Origin: Pelagophyceae sp. CCMP2097
Lineage: Eukaryota > Sar > Pelagophyceae
Reading direction: 5' to 3'
Length of the DNA: 36,266 nucleotides
Assembly: GCA_026770575.1 (NCBI GenBank)
Contig: MU657185.1
Span: 168,854-205,119 of the forward strand
A program made the position numbers and the translations under genes. Each line of letters starts with the position of its first letter. The first letter of the stretch is position 1. The notes beneath the pieces are model-generated. The model had not been told where the DNA came from, did no database searches, and saw only the letters and a list, made by a program, of their open reading frames with translations. Positions 20,556-30,400 of this stretch are shown in pieces.

Positions 20556-21112
20556 TACAAGGGGTATCGCTTTAGTGACGCTGAGGACTTTCTGTCAACT
20601 GCAGTTTTCGTCGGTTGGAGTTTGGCCCTGTTGGAAGTCATAGAGGACGTCGCGCTGAGTCCGGAAATGCCATGGCCCCAAAAAATCTTTTGTTAAAAAC
20701 GCTCAAACTAAAAATCAGAACGTCTGTTTTGGCTCGTCTGAAGCGCCACTCGCGGCACTCGTACGGGACAAGTCAAATACCACCCCAGTACGTATGGACC
20801 CGCCCCGTCACATAGCCAGTTTTTTTATCCGGGCGGTCCTGCAGTTGACAGCCGGGCCCGAACCTTCGCAATACGGAGGCAAAATCGGTTCAAAATCAAG
20901 GTAAAGAGGCAAATAAAGATTTTATCAAGTCCAAAATATTGGGGGAAACGCTTGTTCACGCCCTTGCAAGGCGCCCTCCTCGAGGCTGATCATGTAGTGG
21001 ACACCCCGGGGGGCAGGGAGGCCCATAGCGACCACGCCCACCCCCGCAGGCGGCCTCTGGGAGGCACAACTTTGCGTCACTTGAGTCGGCTTTATCGCCG
21101 ATACCCCTTGTA
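20556..21112. mobile_element. Possible small TA-flanked inverted-repeat element (MITE-like)
   Basis: TACAAGGGGTATCG (20556-20569) is an exact reverse complement of 21099-21112. Read as a TA target duplication plus a 12-bp terminal repeat CAAGGGGTATCG, this matches the form of Tc1/mariner-type non-autonomous elements. No transposase is present. A second exact inverted pair lies inside (13 nt, CTGTCAACTGCAG at 20592-20604 and 20839-20851). The 557-bp interior is less GC-rich than its surroundings, and its small open frames look random. The rest of 20416-21361 shows no gene. Confidence 0.4.
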
Positions 21113-21361
21113 GTACCCAGCGACTTCGTCAGCTCAATAAGGTTTCGGCGAAATCTTCGTTAACCCACGCGGGCCCGCTTGCGGCGCCCTTGTATGGTGA
21201 GAAGCGATGGGAAGCTCCGGCGCCGGAGCGGTAAGTCCCCGCGCGCCTGGAGCGCCTCGAAGGGCGGCAAGGTCATCGACTTGTCCGGACGCGGTGCGCA
21301 TAGTGCCACTGCAAATTATTTGAGGACTTTCCAAAAGGGCGAATGCTGATGATATGCGCCG

Positions 21362-22791
21362 ATGGCAGGTTCGTCCATCTCGCTGTCCGACATCGGGACG
21401 TCGCCGTCGCAGTGCGGCCGCAGCCCCGTGCGCATCCGGTTGCGCAAGGGGAAGCACTTGAAGCCGAAGCCGGCGGGGCCGCCGAAGCGCGAGGTTATCG
21501 AACTGGACGACGACGACGACGACGACGACGACGCGGGGGAGCCCGCCCCGAAGCGGCGGCTCCGCGCGGGTCCGAGCGCACGGCGCGGGCTCCACGCGGC
21601 TCCGAGCGCGCGGCGCGGGCCGCAGGCCGCCAAGGCGAGCCGCCTCGACGACGTCCGCCTCTTGGACGACGAGGCGGACGTCGTCGGCTCGGACTCTGGG
21701 GACGAGTCGTCCGAGGACGACGACGAGAGCGTCGAAGGCCTCATCGACGACTCTGCGCTCTCCCAAGCCTCTGACGGCGCGCTCCACCGGTCAGTCGTCG
21801 AAAACCAACTCCATCGAGCGTCCGACTCGGACCACGGCGCAGGTCGCTGTTCCAGAGCCTCGACGACAAGTCGCCGAAGATCTGCGCCCTCGGCCGCGGC
21901 CGGCACCGGCTGCGACGGGGCGGCGTGCTCCGCGCGGCGCTCCGGCACCGCGGTGACGCTGCCAACTTTGAGGACAACTTCCAGGCCGGCGGCGAGGGCG
22001 CCTCGCAAGAGTCCGCCGTCTCGGGCGCAACAAACGACTCGAGGTACGATTGGCGACTTTCCCCACGGCAGTGGAGCTTTGGGCGCAGGTACGTCGACAC
22101 GGACGACGAGGGCTACGACGGCGTCAACTGCCGCGAGTTCAACGGCGAGGAGGAGGAGGAGGAGGAGGAGACTCCGCGCACCGAGCAGCCGAAGACGAAG
22201 CAGCCGCGCGCCGGCGAGGCCGCGCGGTGGCTCCCGCGCAACCAGCAGCCCACCAAGAGGCGGCGCGACTCGTACGAGGAATACGGCGACGACGTCGCTG
22301 CCGAGACGGCGCAATGGCCGTCGCGCAGGCAGCCGCAAAAGGAGCTTCGCGACTCCATCGACGAGACGAGCGCCGCGCCTCGCCCGAGGGCGTTTTGGAA
22401 GGCCGACCCGCCCGCGCCGCCGCGCGCCGCCCCGGCCCCGCAGCCGTTCTCGATCCAGGCCGCGCTGCGCCCCAACTTCGCCCCGCCGCGGCCCGCGCTG
22501 CCACCGTGCCCCGCGCCGCCGCCGCGGCCCGTACTGCGCGAGACGCAGGCGGGCGCCGTGCTGCCGGGCAAGGCTGACTCTTCGAACAAGACGCTGCTGT
22601 CTTCGGCGCAGCGCCAGAAGATTGAGGCGAACCGGCTCGCCGCGCTCGCCCGCAAGGCCGGCAAGGGCGCCGCTGCTGCCGCGCCGGCGTCGCTCACGGA
22701 CGCGCAGCGCGCGAGGATCGAGGCGAGCAAGCTCGTCGCGCTCGAGCGAAAAAGGCAGAGGGAGGCGGCGCAAGTCATCGTCATCGACTAA
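21362..22791 (+). CDS. Low-complexity acidic protein with two RPA32-binding-like helices
   Basis: Exons 21362-21789 and 21843-22791 give 458 residues. The N-terminal half carries a run of 9 Asp (21506-21532), basic patches and Ser/Asp-rich acid blocks. The middle has a run of 8 Glu (22147-22170), then a Pro/Ala-rich segment. The last ~65 residues hold two amphipathic helices: SSAQRQKIEANRLAALARKA (residues ~396-415) and LTDAQRARIEASKLVALERK (~426-445). Both fit the QRxxIExxRxxAL pattern by which SMARCAL1, XPA, TIPIN and UNG2 bind the RPA32 winged-helix domain. No enzymatic domain is visible. Inferred: a nuclear adaptor at single-stranded DNA. The full protein is not recognised. Confidence 0.6.
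21790..21842 (+). other. Intron of the RPA-motif gene (53 nt)
   Basis: GTCAGT...GCGCAG, phase 2. It joins SDGALHR to SLFQSLDDKSPK and accounts for the frame change between the two halves. Confidence 0.7.
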
Positions 22792-22929
22792 AGCGCTGCA
22801 CCTCCGTTTTAACACAATGTCCCCGCACGCGCCCCTGCACCGGCCCGTACCATCAGCGGTATTGTTACGAAACATCATGAGTCATGGTGCTCGCATCCGG
22901 CCGTGCCGTGTGCAGTCAAAGGTATGGAG

Positions 22930-23644
22930 TCAGGGCAATTTTACGTCTTTGTGCGTCTCTGCGAACTGGACGTACGAGTCGGCCGAGCGCGTTATGAAGT
23001 CGACCTCGCCGGGTTGGAGTAGCCGCATGAGCTTGGCGGGGCGCCCGCCCCAGAGTTCGCCGGGCCCGACGCGCTTCCCTGCGGAGAGCAGCGCGCCCGC
23101 GGCGAGCATGCCGCCCGATGAGACGACGGCGCCGTCCATCACGATGGCGCCCATGCCCACGAAGCTGCGGTCCTCGAGGGTGCAGCCGTGGAGCAGCGCG
23201 GCGTGCCCGACGGTGACGTCGTCGCCGACGATTGTCGGCATGGGCCCCTGCTTGCCCAGCTCGGCCGAGGAGACGTGGATGACCGTGTTGTCCTGGATGT
23301 TCGACCGCCGCCCGATCTTGATCTGGGCCACGTCGCCGCGCAGCGTACAATTGTACCAGACCGAGCTGCCCGCGCCCACCTCGACGTCGCCGAGCTAGAG
23401 CAGAAGCGTCGGAAACGGGGACGACGGACGACGACAGGGCAGACGGCGGGCGCGCGTCACGCACGACCGTGGCCGTGACTGCGATGAGCGCCGTCTTGTC
23501 GACGACGGGCGTCCGCCCCTGATGCGTCAGGCAGACGGGCCGCGACGCCAGCCGCACCGCGGCGCCCCGCGGGCCGAGGCCCGCGCCGCCGCGCAGCAGC
23601 GCCCGCAGCGCCATCCTTCGCGCGACGCGGGACTCGACGCGCAC
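22930..23644 (-). CDS. Gamma-class carbonic anhydrase, probably mitochondrial
   Basis: Exons 23644-23465 and 23394-22930 give 214 residues. After a basic N-terminus (MRVESRVARRMALRALLRGG), typical of mitochondrial import, comes the hexapeptide-repeat fold: GDVEVGAGSSVWYNCTLRGD, IQDNTVIHV, VGHAALLHGC, IVMDGAVV, LWGGRPAK. The three zinc-binding His of the Cam family are present (IHV and the two in GHAALLH), as are the conserved Arg and Asp (RGD, IQD). Relatives form the carbonic-anhydrase arm of respiratory complex I in plants and algae. A bacterial-type stand-alone enzyme is less likely given the leader. It faces the previous gene tail to tail, 138 bases apart. Confidence 0.85.
23395..23464 (-). 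other. Intron of the gamma-carbonic anhydrase gene (70 nt)
   Basis: On the minus strand GTGCGT...CTCTAG, phase 0. It joins TALIAVTATV to LGDVEVGAGSSVWYN, the normal start of the beta-helix. Confidence 0.75.
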
Positions 23645-23923
23645 GAGACGCGTGGGGATCCGGATCGGACAATATCCAAGTAAAGCGGCTTTGATCTAAA
23701 CTGTTTCCGGATTGGCGTCACAGACTAGTGTACTGTCACGTCTTCCGCGACCTTTCCTTCTTCCGTCGCGACGGTGCTCCCTCCGGGGCCGGGCTGGACG
23801 CCGTGTCGCCGGGTTGCGTCTTGGTCGCGGAGGACAGTATCAAGTTAAATTAGGAAACCCTATGTACACTGGCAGGTAGATCGGACGCATATCGCGGTCG
23901 GCGCGCTCTGCAAAGACGCGCGG

Positions 23924-24919
23924 CTAGGGGTCGTCGTCGTGGAGCCGTGATTCTGGCATGGTCGAATCGATATTGAAAAGGTTGGTGTGGAACTGGTACG
24001 AGGCAAACGCCCCAACGTCTGGGGTGCGCATGGCCGCGTCGTTGTGCCACACGGGCTGCCCATCGAGCCAGGCCACGGCGAGGCGCGCATTGCGCGGCCG
24101 CACCACCGTCGCCGCCGCCGAGAGGTAGAGCGGCAGGATGCCCACCGATTTGAACCCGCGCCACTCGTCGTCGAGGACGACGGCCGTGCAGGTCTCGGAG
24201 ATGCCGCCCGTGTAGACGTCGGCGCCGACGAGGCCGCGCTTGAGGAGCCAGTCGTTGTTGACAAAGTCTTCGGCGCAGTACGCCTCGTGCACGTTGAGGC
24301 TCGCGTAGGCCCAGTCTCGCGGGATGCTGCGAAAAGCCTCCTCGACGTTGGCGATAGATTCGCCGGAGGCAAGGACGGCGTCGTCCTCGAGGATGAGGTA
24401 GAGGTCGTCGTCGTTTGCGGAGCCGTCTGCTTTATCGGCGACGCGTTCATACAAAGCACGGTGCGAGAACCAGTTGCCCACCGTGTGTGCGATTGACACC
24501 GGGTCGTAGTCGGGGTTCGGCGGCCGCAGGCTCTGGGACCGGAACACCGCGAGACCGTTTTCCGCGCTCAGCACGGCGTCAATCGTCTCGCCCGTGTAGC
24601 AGGGGAAGCGCTCGTACACGACGCCCCACGAAGCCAGCGCCGCCTCCTGCAGCGCGCGCCGCTCCGGCGACGAGTCGCAGTTGATGTAGTAGACCTGCGC
24701 GACGCGTGGCCGCGCGCCGCCGGTCGCGAGGACGCCGTCCAGCGCCGTTATACCGTCAGGCGGCGCCACGTCGCGGGTGCGGGCGAGCGCCGCGACGAGC
24801 AGGACCCAGGCCACCGTGCCGACGCACGCGCCGCCGACGGTCCGCTTCGTCACGACGCCCCCGCCCGAGATGCCGCCCGCGCCCTTGGCCGACGAATCTT
24901 CCACCGCGCCGTACGTCAT
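23924..24919 (-). CDS. Type II membrane glycosyltransferase, GT25-like
   Basis: 331 residues from the ATG at 24919, no intron needed. A short cytoplasmic tail is followed by a membrane anchor (residues ~20-42, ACVGTVAWVLLVAALA) and a lumenal domain. The domain opens with VYYINCDSSPERRALQEAAL, the nucleotide-sugar-binding start of GT25/LPS-type transferases. It has the metal-binding acidic motif LYLILEDDAVLASG, then YTGGISETCTAVVLDD. The likely site is the Golgi. Sugar and acceptor cannot be told. The frame stays open further upstream, but that stretch holds intergenic repeats, so 24919 is preferred. Confidence 0.7.
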   Translation of the reverse strand: MTYGAVEDSSAKGAGGISGGGVVTKRTVGGACVGTVAWVLLVAALARTRDVAPPDGITALDGVLATGGARPRVAQVYYINCDSSPERRALQEAALASWGVVYERFPCYTGETIDAVLSAENGLAVFRSQSLRPPNPDYDPVSIAHTVGNWFSHRALYERVADKADGSANDDDLYLILEDDAVLASGESIANVEEAFRSIPRDWAYASLNVHEAYCAEDFVNNDWLLKRGLVGADVYTGGISETCTAVVLDDEWRGFKSVGILPLYLSAAATVVRPRNARLAVAWLDGQPVWHNDAAMRTPDVGAFASYQFHTNLFNIDSTMPESRLHDDDP

Positions 24920-25238
24920 CGTGAAAGTTGCGCACCTCGAGCGTCGGAGCCTTTGAATTTGTTCGTCGCCACGGGCACCGATGCCGACCACGGACGACCA
25001 CGGACACCGACCACGGACACTGTTGCGCGAGCGCCTCGCGCGACGAGCGCCGGGGCTTTGGATTTGTTCGTCGGAAACCACGAAAAAAAAGAAAACATGC
25101 AAGTTCAGAAGATCTCGGGTCCCTCGTGCGGGTCCGGCACGAGTTTGGAACAAACGCCTTTCGTCGATAGTTCCCGCTCGAGCTGCCGCCCTCGCCCGCC
25201 GCCGCGCCCTCGTCCGCGCTCCCCCGCCCCGCCCCGCG
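24920..25238. promoter_or_regulatory. Shared divergent promoter region with direct repeats
   Basis: It lies between two genes that start in opposite directions. A ~30-nt element (GAGCGTCGGAGCCTTTGAAT...) occurs at 24939-24968 and, with a few changes, at 25045-25073. Between them are three copies of GACCACGGAC. The spacing suggests a duplicated regulatory element. No TATA box is evident. Confidence 0.45.
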
Positions 25239-25853
25239 ATGGCGCCGACGTGGAAGCGGACGCGCAAGGGCGGCCTGAACACGGCGGCCGACGGCCGCGC
25301 CGTCGACGAGGCTGCCATCGTGTCTTTGCTGCAGAAGCGCTCCGCGGCCAAGGCCTCCAAAGACTTTGCGGCTGCGGACGCGGCGGCGGCGTTGCTGCAG
25401 GCGCAGGGTGTCTGCTACCTCGACGGAAAGTGCGAGTGGTACACCAAGTCTGTCGAGGGCGGCTCGGACGTGAAGAGGCCGCGCGCGGCCAAGTCCGACG
25501 CCCCGCGCGCGGCGACGAAGCGCAAGGCCGAAGAAGTCGCCGTCGACGAGGAGGACGACGTCTCCTCGTCGGAGGACGAGGGCGACGCCGAGGAGGACCG
25601 CCTCGACGACGCGTTCGTCGAGAAGATGATCAAGCAGGTCGCAAAGGCGCCCGCGGCCACGGCCGCCGCGGCGACGCCCGCCGCTGCCGCAAAGGCCGCC
25701 ATCGCAAAGGCCGCCGCGGAAAAGCCCGCCGCGAAGCCCCCCGTGGCGACGGCGATGACGGACGACGCGCCGGCCGCCGCGCCCAAAAAGGCCGCCGCCG
25801 CCGCTCCAAAGGCCGCCGCGAAGAACCCCAAGAAAAAGTCCAAAAAGAAATAG
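25239..25853 (+). CDS. Small Lys/Ala-rich protein with a CysRS-tail-like motif
   Basis: 204 residues. The start region is basic (MAPTWKRTRKGG). Residues ~23-67 (IVSLLQKRSAAKASKDFAAA and on to a W near CEWYTK) match the pattern of the C-terminal tail of cysteinyl-tRNA synthetases: KDFAxAD, then a hydrophobic G, D and W. An acidic block (~100-125) follows, then Ala/Lys/Pro repeats like histone H1 tails, ending KKKSKKK. It is probably nuclear or nucleolar; the function is not known. It ends 40 bases before the stop of the convergent DTW gene. Confidence 0.65.
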   Translation: MAPTWKRTRKGGLNTAADGRAVDEAAIVSLLQKRSAAKASKDFAAADAAAALLQAQGVCYLDGKCEWYTKSVEGGSDVKRPRAAKSDAPRAATKRKAEEVAVDEEDDVSSSEDEGDAEEDRLDDAFVEKMIKQVAKAPAATAAAATPAAAAKAAIAKAAAEKPAAKPPVATAMTDDAPAAAPKKAAAAAPKAAAKNPKKKSKKK

Positions 25854-25893
25854 CTGATTAAACGACCCACGTTTGATTCTGCAAACGGCGCCG

Positions 25894-27167
25894 TCACCGA
25901 ACATCATCCGATCGGACTCGTACGACGCGGATCGCCGTGAGCACGACAATCTTGTACTCGACGGCCGCGAGGATGCTATCGCACGCCGCGTCGGCGTGGC
26001 CCAGCGCCCGCAGCGCCGCCGTCGCCTACGCAAAACTCCCTCGATGGAAGACTCGTCTCTTTGGTCCCCTCGATAGGAAGCTTGCCCCGCGTGTCGGACG
26101 CGTTCTCGCCCCTCTGACGGCGTTTTGCGCACCGCCTGGGCCGTGCAGACGCGATCCTCAGCCCGGTTGTTGTGCTTGCGCAGCGGGGAGAGCATGTTGG
26201 AGTGCTGCGAGCCCGCCGGGAGTTCGCGCATAATGGCCTCTTCGGAAAGTCCGACGCGCCAGACGCCCTTCGGGAGCGCGTTCACCATGCGCCTCGCGCC
26301 GGACCACGTGCCGTCGACGACGAGGAGCGCGATGCGGAGCGGCGCCCGCGGCGACGCCTCGGCCGCCGCCCCATCGTCTTCTGCGCCGGCCGCCGGCGCC
26401 TCGTCGGCGACCAACGTGCGCCGGCCCTCGGCGGCGAGGCCACGCAGCTGCTCTGGGCTGACGACGCCGTCTCCGACAGGCCAGAGCACGGCGGTGAGCG
26501 TTTCCGGGTCGGCGAGGAGCGCGGCGAGCGTGTCGTCGTCGGCCGGGAGGCCCTTCATGAGCATCTGGGCGCCGTCGACCATCGCGGCGAGGAGGCAGCC
26601 CGTGTTGGAGGACCGGCCCCACTCGCGGTGGTGGGCCCAGACGAAGACGTCGACGCCGGCGGGCGCTCTGACGGGCGGCGCGAGGCCGGCGCAGATGCAG
26701 GCCTCGGCGCGCATCCAGCACGCGGCGCAGCAGGCGGCGTCGCGGCGGCTCGTGCGCTTCTTCAGGCCCTCGCAGATCAAAGCGTGGCGCGCCGCGCCGA
26801 CGATTGTCGCGTCGTCGAGGCGCGACGCCGCGCGCTCCAGACCCGCGCGCTCCGCGTTGGCCCGCCGCACCGCCGGCGGCAGCGTCGAGAGGATTCGGAC
26901 CGACTCGACGCCCGCGAGCCGCGCGCGCGCGCGCGCGCGCACCGACTCGTCGGACGGCGACGGTGACTCGGAGCCGCCGGCGGGGTCCGGCGCCGCCGCT
27001 GCCGCCAAGCGCAGGCCCCGGCGCACGTGCGCGCGCGCCGCGCGCTCGGCGCGCAGCGCCCAGGCCCCGGACCGCCAGAGCAGGCCCACAACCATGCTCA
27101 TGCGCGCCATCGCCCGCCGCAGCCCAGCGCAGGCCCGGTCGAGAGCGCAATAGATATCGCCAAACAT
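25894..27167 (-). CDS. DTW-domain protein, predicted tRNA acp3U transferase
   Basis: Exons 27167-26133 and 26025-25894 give 388 residues. The DTW (TapT/DTWD2) family adds 3-amino-3-carboxypropyl to uridine in tRNA. Seen here: a Cys cluster (CCAACWMRAEACIC), HHREWGRSSNTGCLL, VLWPVGDG and the family signature as VDGTWSGARRM (DGTW in place of D-T-W). The end after splicing is CTAQAATAALRALGHADAAC. The first ~110 residues are Ala/Arg-rich with no known domain and may include a targeting peptide. They include an Ala-Arg run encoded by a 20-nt GC dinucleotide repeat. Transcription starts about 250 bases from the helicase's last exon. Confidence 0.8.
26026..26132 (-). other. Intron of the DTW gene (107 nt)
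   Basis: Minus strand GTGCGC...GCGTAG, phase 0. It connects the Cys-rich core to the conserved C-terminal helix. The stop then falls at 25894-25896. Confidence 0.75.
26921..26940. repeat. (GC)10 microsatellite in the DTW coding region
   Basis: Twenty bases of alternating G and C encode an Ala-Arg run. A length change of one unit would shift the frame of an essential-looking gene. Confidence 0.85.
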
Positions 27168-27418
27168 ATTCGGCGATGATTTTGTCGAGTCAACTTGAAC
27201 GGAGCGCGGAGGCGCGTCGCGCGTATCGAGCGCGCAGGCCACGGGAAGAGTGCGCAGGCCACAAAAAACTGTGGCGCGCCCATTTCGGACTCGCTCGAGC
27301 GCTTGTGGGTACATATGACTTAGCGAACTCGACTTTGTGTTCTTCCGTGAGTGTGGCACAGTGGACTCGTGTGGTCCGCGGTCCGAAAATCGTCCGTGGC
27401 GCGCCGTTCTCGCCGCGC

Positions 27419-30400
27419 TTAGCGCCCGCCGCCTCTTTGGCCGCGGCCGCCGCGGCCGCCGCCGCGGCCGCCCTGGCCCTGGCCGCCGGCGCCGCGCGCG
27501 TCGGGCGGCGGCGCCTGCGCGAGCGCGAGGAGCGCGCGGAGCCGCGCGTCGGCGGCGTCGGGCTCCACGGCGTGCGCCGGCGCGATTTGCGGCCGCGGCG
27601 CGTCGCGCGGCGCGTCCCGCCGGTCGCCGCCCTTGCCGCCGCCGCCCTTGCCGCCCTTGCCGCCCTTGCCGCCGGCGTCTTCTTCGCCGGCGCGCGGCTT
27701 GGGCGGCGCCTTTTTCTTGAACGGCGCGGGCGCGTGCTCTCGGAGCGCGAGGGACGCGGCGGCGTCGGCGCCGAGGATGGCGCGGACGGCCGCGGTGAAC
27801 TCCAACTCGCGCGGCGAGGCGCGGTCCGAGGGCGCGACGATCTTGCGGAGCATGAGAGCCTCGAGCTCTGCGCGGAGCACCTTAACCAGGGTGGCGATCT
27901 TCGGCGGGGCCTTGAAATGCAGCTTCTTATCGACGGAGATGACGCCGACGTCGTGGTGCACCGTCAGCGCGCCGCCGAACAGCAGCAGAGCCAGCGGGGC
28001 CACCGTCGTCGCGTCGCGGACGTAGACCTTTGTCGTGCGCACGATTTCCCGGTAGACGACGCACCGATTATCCAGCGCCGTCGCCGTGTGGCTCAGGCAG
28101 CCCGGGTGCAGGTAGGCCGCGTCGTCGACGACCTTCTTCTCCGCGCCGCCACGCCGCTCGGCCCGATTATTCCCCGGCGCCGGCGCGCCGCTCGCCGCCG
28201 CGGCCAGAGCGTCGTCGCGCGGGTCGCAGCGCAGAAACGCCACCTCGCCGGCCGTCTTGGTGCCGCCCTTGCGCACGAGGTCCCGCGGCGCCTGGAGCAC
28301 GTTGGGAAAGAGTCCGGCGCAGAGGATGGCCTTCAACAGAGCGACTGCGGAAGCGGCGTCGTCCTTTGCGGCGTCCGTGGCCCCCGCGAGCGCCGCGTCC
28401 GGCACGACGCGCGACGGCTGCTTCAGCAGGTCGCGGACCTGGGCCTTGCCGATGAAGCCGATGGCCTGCAAGTGCTCTGCGAACTGGATCCTGGACTTTT
28501 CGACGCTCTGGAGAGTCTGCAAGCCGCAAAAGTGCTCGCGCGCCCAGCGCCGCTCGTCTCTAGAGTCTCTCGCCAAGCGCCAGGCGTCGAACGCGGCGAC
28601 GCCCGTGAGGTGGTCCGAAAATGCCACTGCCAAGTCGCGCCGCGCCTCGTCTGCGCGGTCCCGCTGATCCAGCGGCGCCACGAAGATACCGCGCGGCGAC
28701 GTCATCACCGCCGCCAGCGTCATGGCCGCGCCGGCGATGCCCAGCATCGCGCCGACGAGCAAGAGCTTGCCCACGCGCGGCTCCAACGGCAAGCTCGCCA
28801 GATGGTACCCGAGCGCCGTCAGCGCCGGCTGCCGCGTGTCGCCCTTGTCGCCCTCCGCGGCCAGGGGCTCCAGGGCGTCGATGCCCGCGAGCAACTCCAG
28901 CGCGCGCCGCACGGCCGCCGGCAGCGGTGGGTCGACGGCCTCATCGAGGAAGACTTGCGGCGAGCCCAGGTCCAGAACCAAGATCTGCAGCACAATATCT
29001 TCCAGAGACGTCCGGAGCATCTCCGGCTGCGGGTACGCATCCATCTCGTCGTCGTGCTGCGCCTCGGAGACGAGGTGCCACGCGACTCCCGCTCTGACGC
29101 GACCCGCGCGGCCGCGCCTCTGCCTCGCGGCCGCGCGCGAGACGAAGACTTCCTCCAGAGTGGCCATGCCGCGGTCCGCGTCGTAGCGGCTCTCCTTAAC
29201 TTTTGCGCAGTCGATGACGTAGACGACGTCGTCGATGGTGATGGAAGTCTCCGCGATGTTCGTCGAGACGACGACCTTGCGCGTGCCCTTTGGCGGCCGG
29301 TCGAAGACCTGCGTCTGCTCGTCCGTGGCGAGGCCCGAGTGCAGCGCGTAGACGACGGCGTTCTTCAGCCCGCGCGAAGATTTGAGCTTTTCCGTCATGT
29401 TGGAAATCTCGAGCATGCCGGGCATGAAGATCAAAATGCCGCCGAGCGAGCCGTCGGCGTCTTCGGTGACGTACTGCCCCGCGGCGCCGGCGCAAATCTG
29501 CTCGACGAGCGATGCGATGAGGTCGTAGTTCACCGCCGCCGGGTCGAGAATTGAAAGGGCCAGGTGCACGCCGTCGCGGTGCTTTGGAAGCTTTTGCGCC
29601 CAGTCCTTTTGCGCCAGGCCCGTGTGCGCAGACGTCGGGCGGCGCTTCGGGTTCACGCGGCAGTCCGACCGCGGGTCCACCTTGAACGCCGTCAGCGCCA
29701 GAGCGTCCTCGAGGTACAGCGCCCGCACGGGGTGCGCCCGGCCTAATTGTTGTTCCCAGGGACCGCGACGAGGGAGGTCCCACTTAAGACTCGCCTGGGA
29801 TGGTGACGAGCTTGGGTTCGAGCTCTGCAAAGTAGTCTCTGAAGACGGCGGCGTTGAGCGTCGCCGACATGAGGACGATCTTGAGCGACTTCCTCGTGCG
29901 CATGAGGCGTCTCAGGATGATGAGCAAAAAGTCAGTCGAGAGGTCGCGCTCGTGGACCTCGTCGACGAAGACGTGCGAGAGCGTCGCGAGGTCCGGGTCG
30001 CACTGCAGCCTTCGGAGCACGACGCCCGTCGTGCAGAGCAGCACGCGCGTCTTGGCGCATCGCTTGGACTCGCCCCGAATGGAGTAGCCAACCGTATTGA
30101 CCCCAATCTTTTCATTGCGCTCCGCCGCGATGCGCGCCGCAACGCCCATGGCCGAGATGCGCCGAGGCTGCGTGATGACCACGGAGCACCTGCAGAGGCG
30201 CGTGCATGCGGCGCCGCCGAGGCAGGGCGGACGCGAGTGGTCTTGCCCCAAAAAGTCCGTACCTGGCGCCGCGCTTGTTGCGGATGGCGTCGTCCAAGAC
30301 GAGCTGCGGGACCTGCGTCGTCTTGCCGCAGCCCGTGTCTCCGGAAATGACGACGACGCGGCTCGCCGAAATGGCGCCGACGACGGTCTCGCGCATCTCG

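Noticed and set aside
20289..20815. Small genes downstream of the repeat protein (135 and 66 codons)
   Set aside because: They overlap the repeat gene's end or lie inside the inverted-repeat element, with no family features.
21843..23398. Continuation of the RPA-motif gene in its first frame across the carbonic anhydrase gene
   Set aside because: After the intron the real protein continues in another frame to 22791; the continuation is Arg-rich and antisense to a clear enzyme.
24756..27359. One 867-codon minus-strand protein
   Set aside because: It joins the DTW core to unrelated Gly/Arg-rich readthrough opposite the small Lys-rich gene; splicing at 26132 gives the proper DTW end.
26804..29554. 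916-codon plus-strand open frame
   Set aside because: Antisense to DTW and helicase exons that carry conserved motifs.
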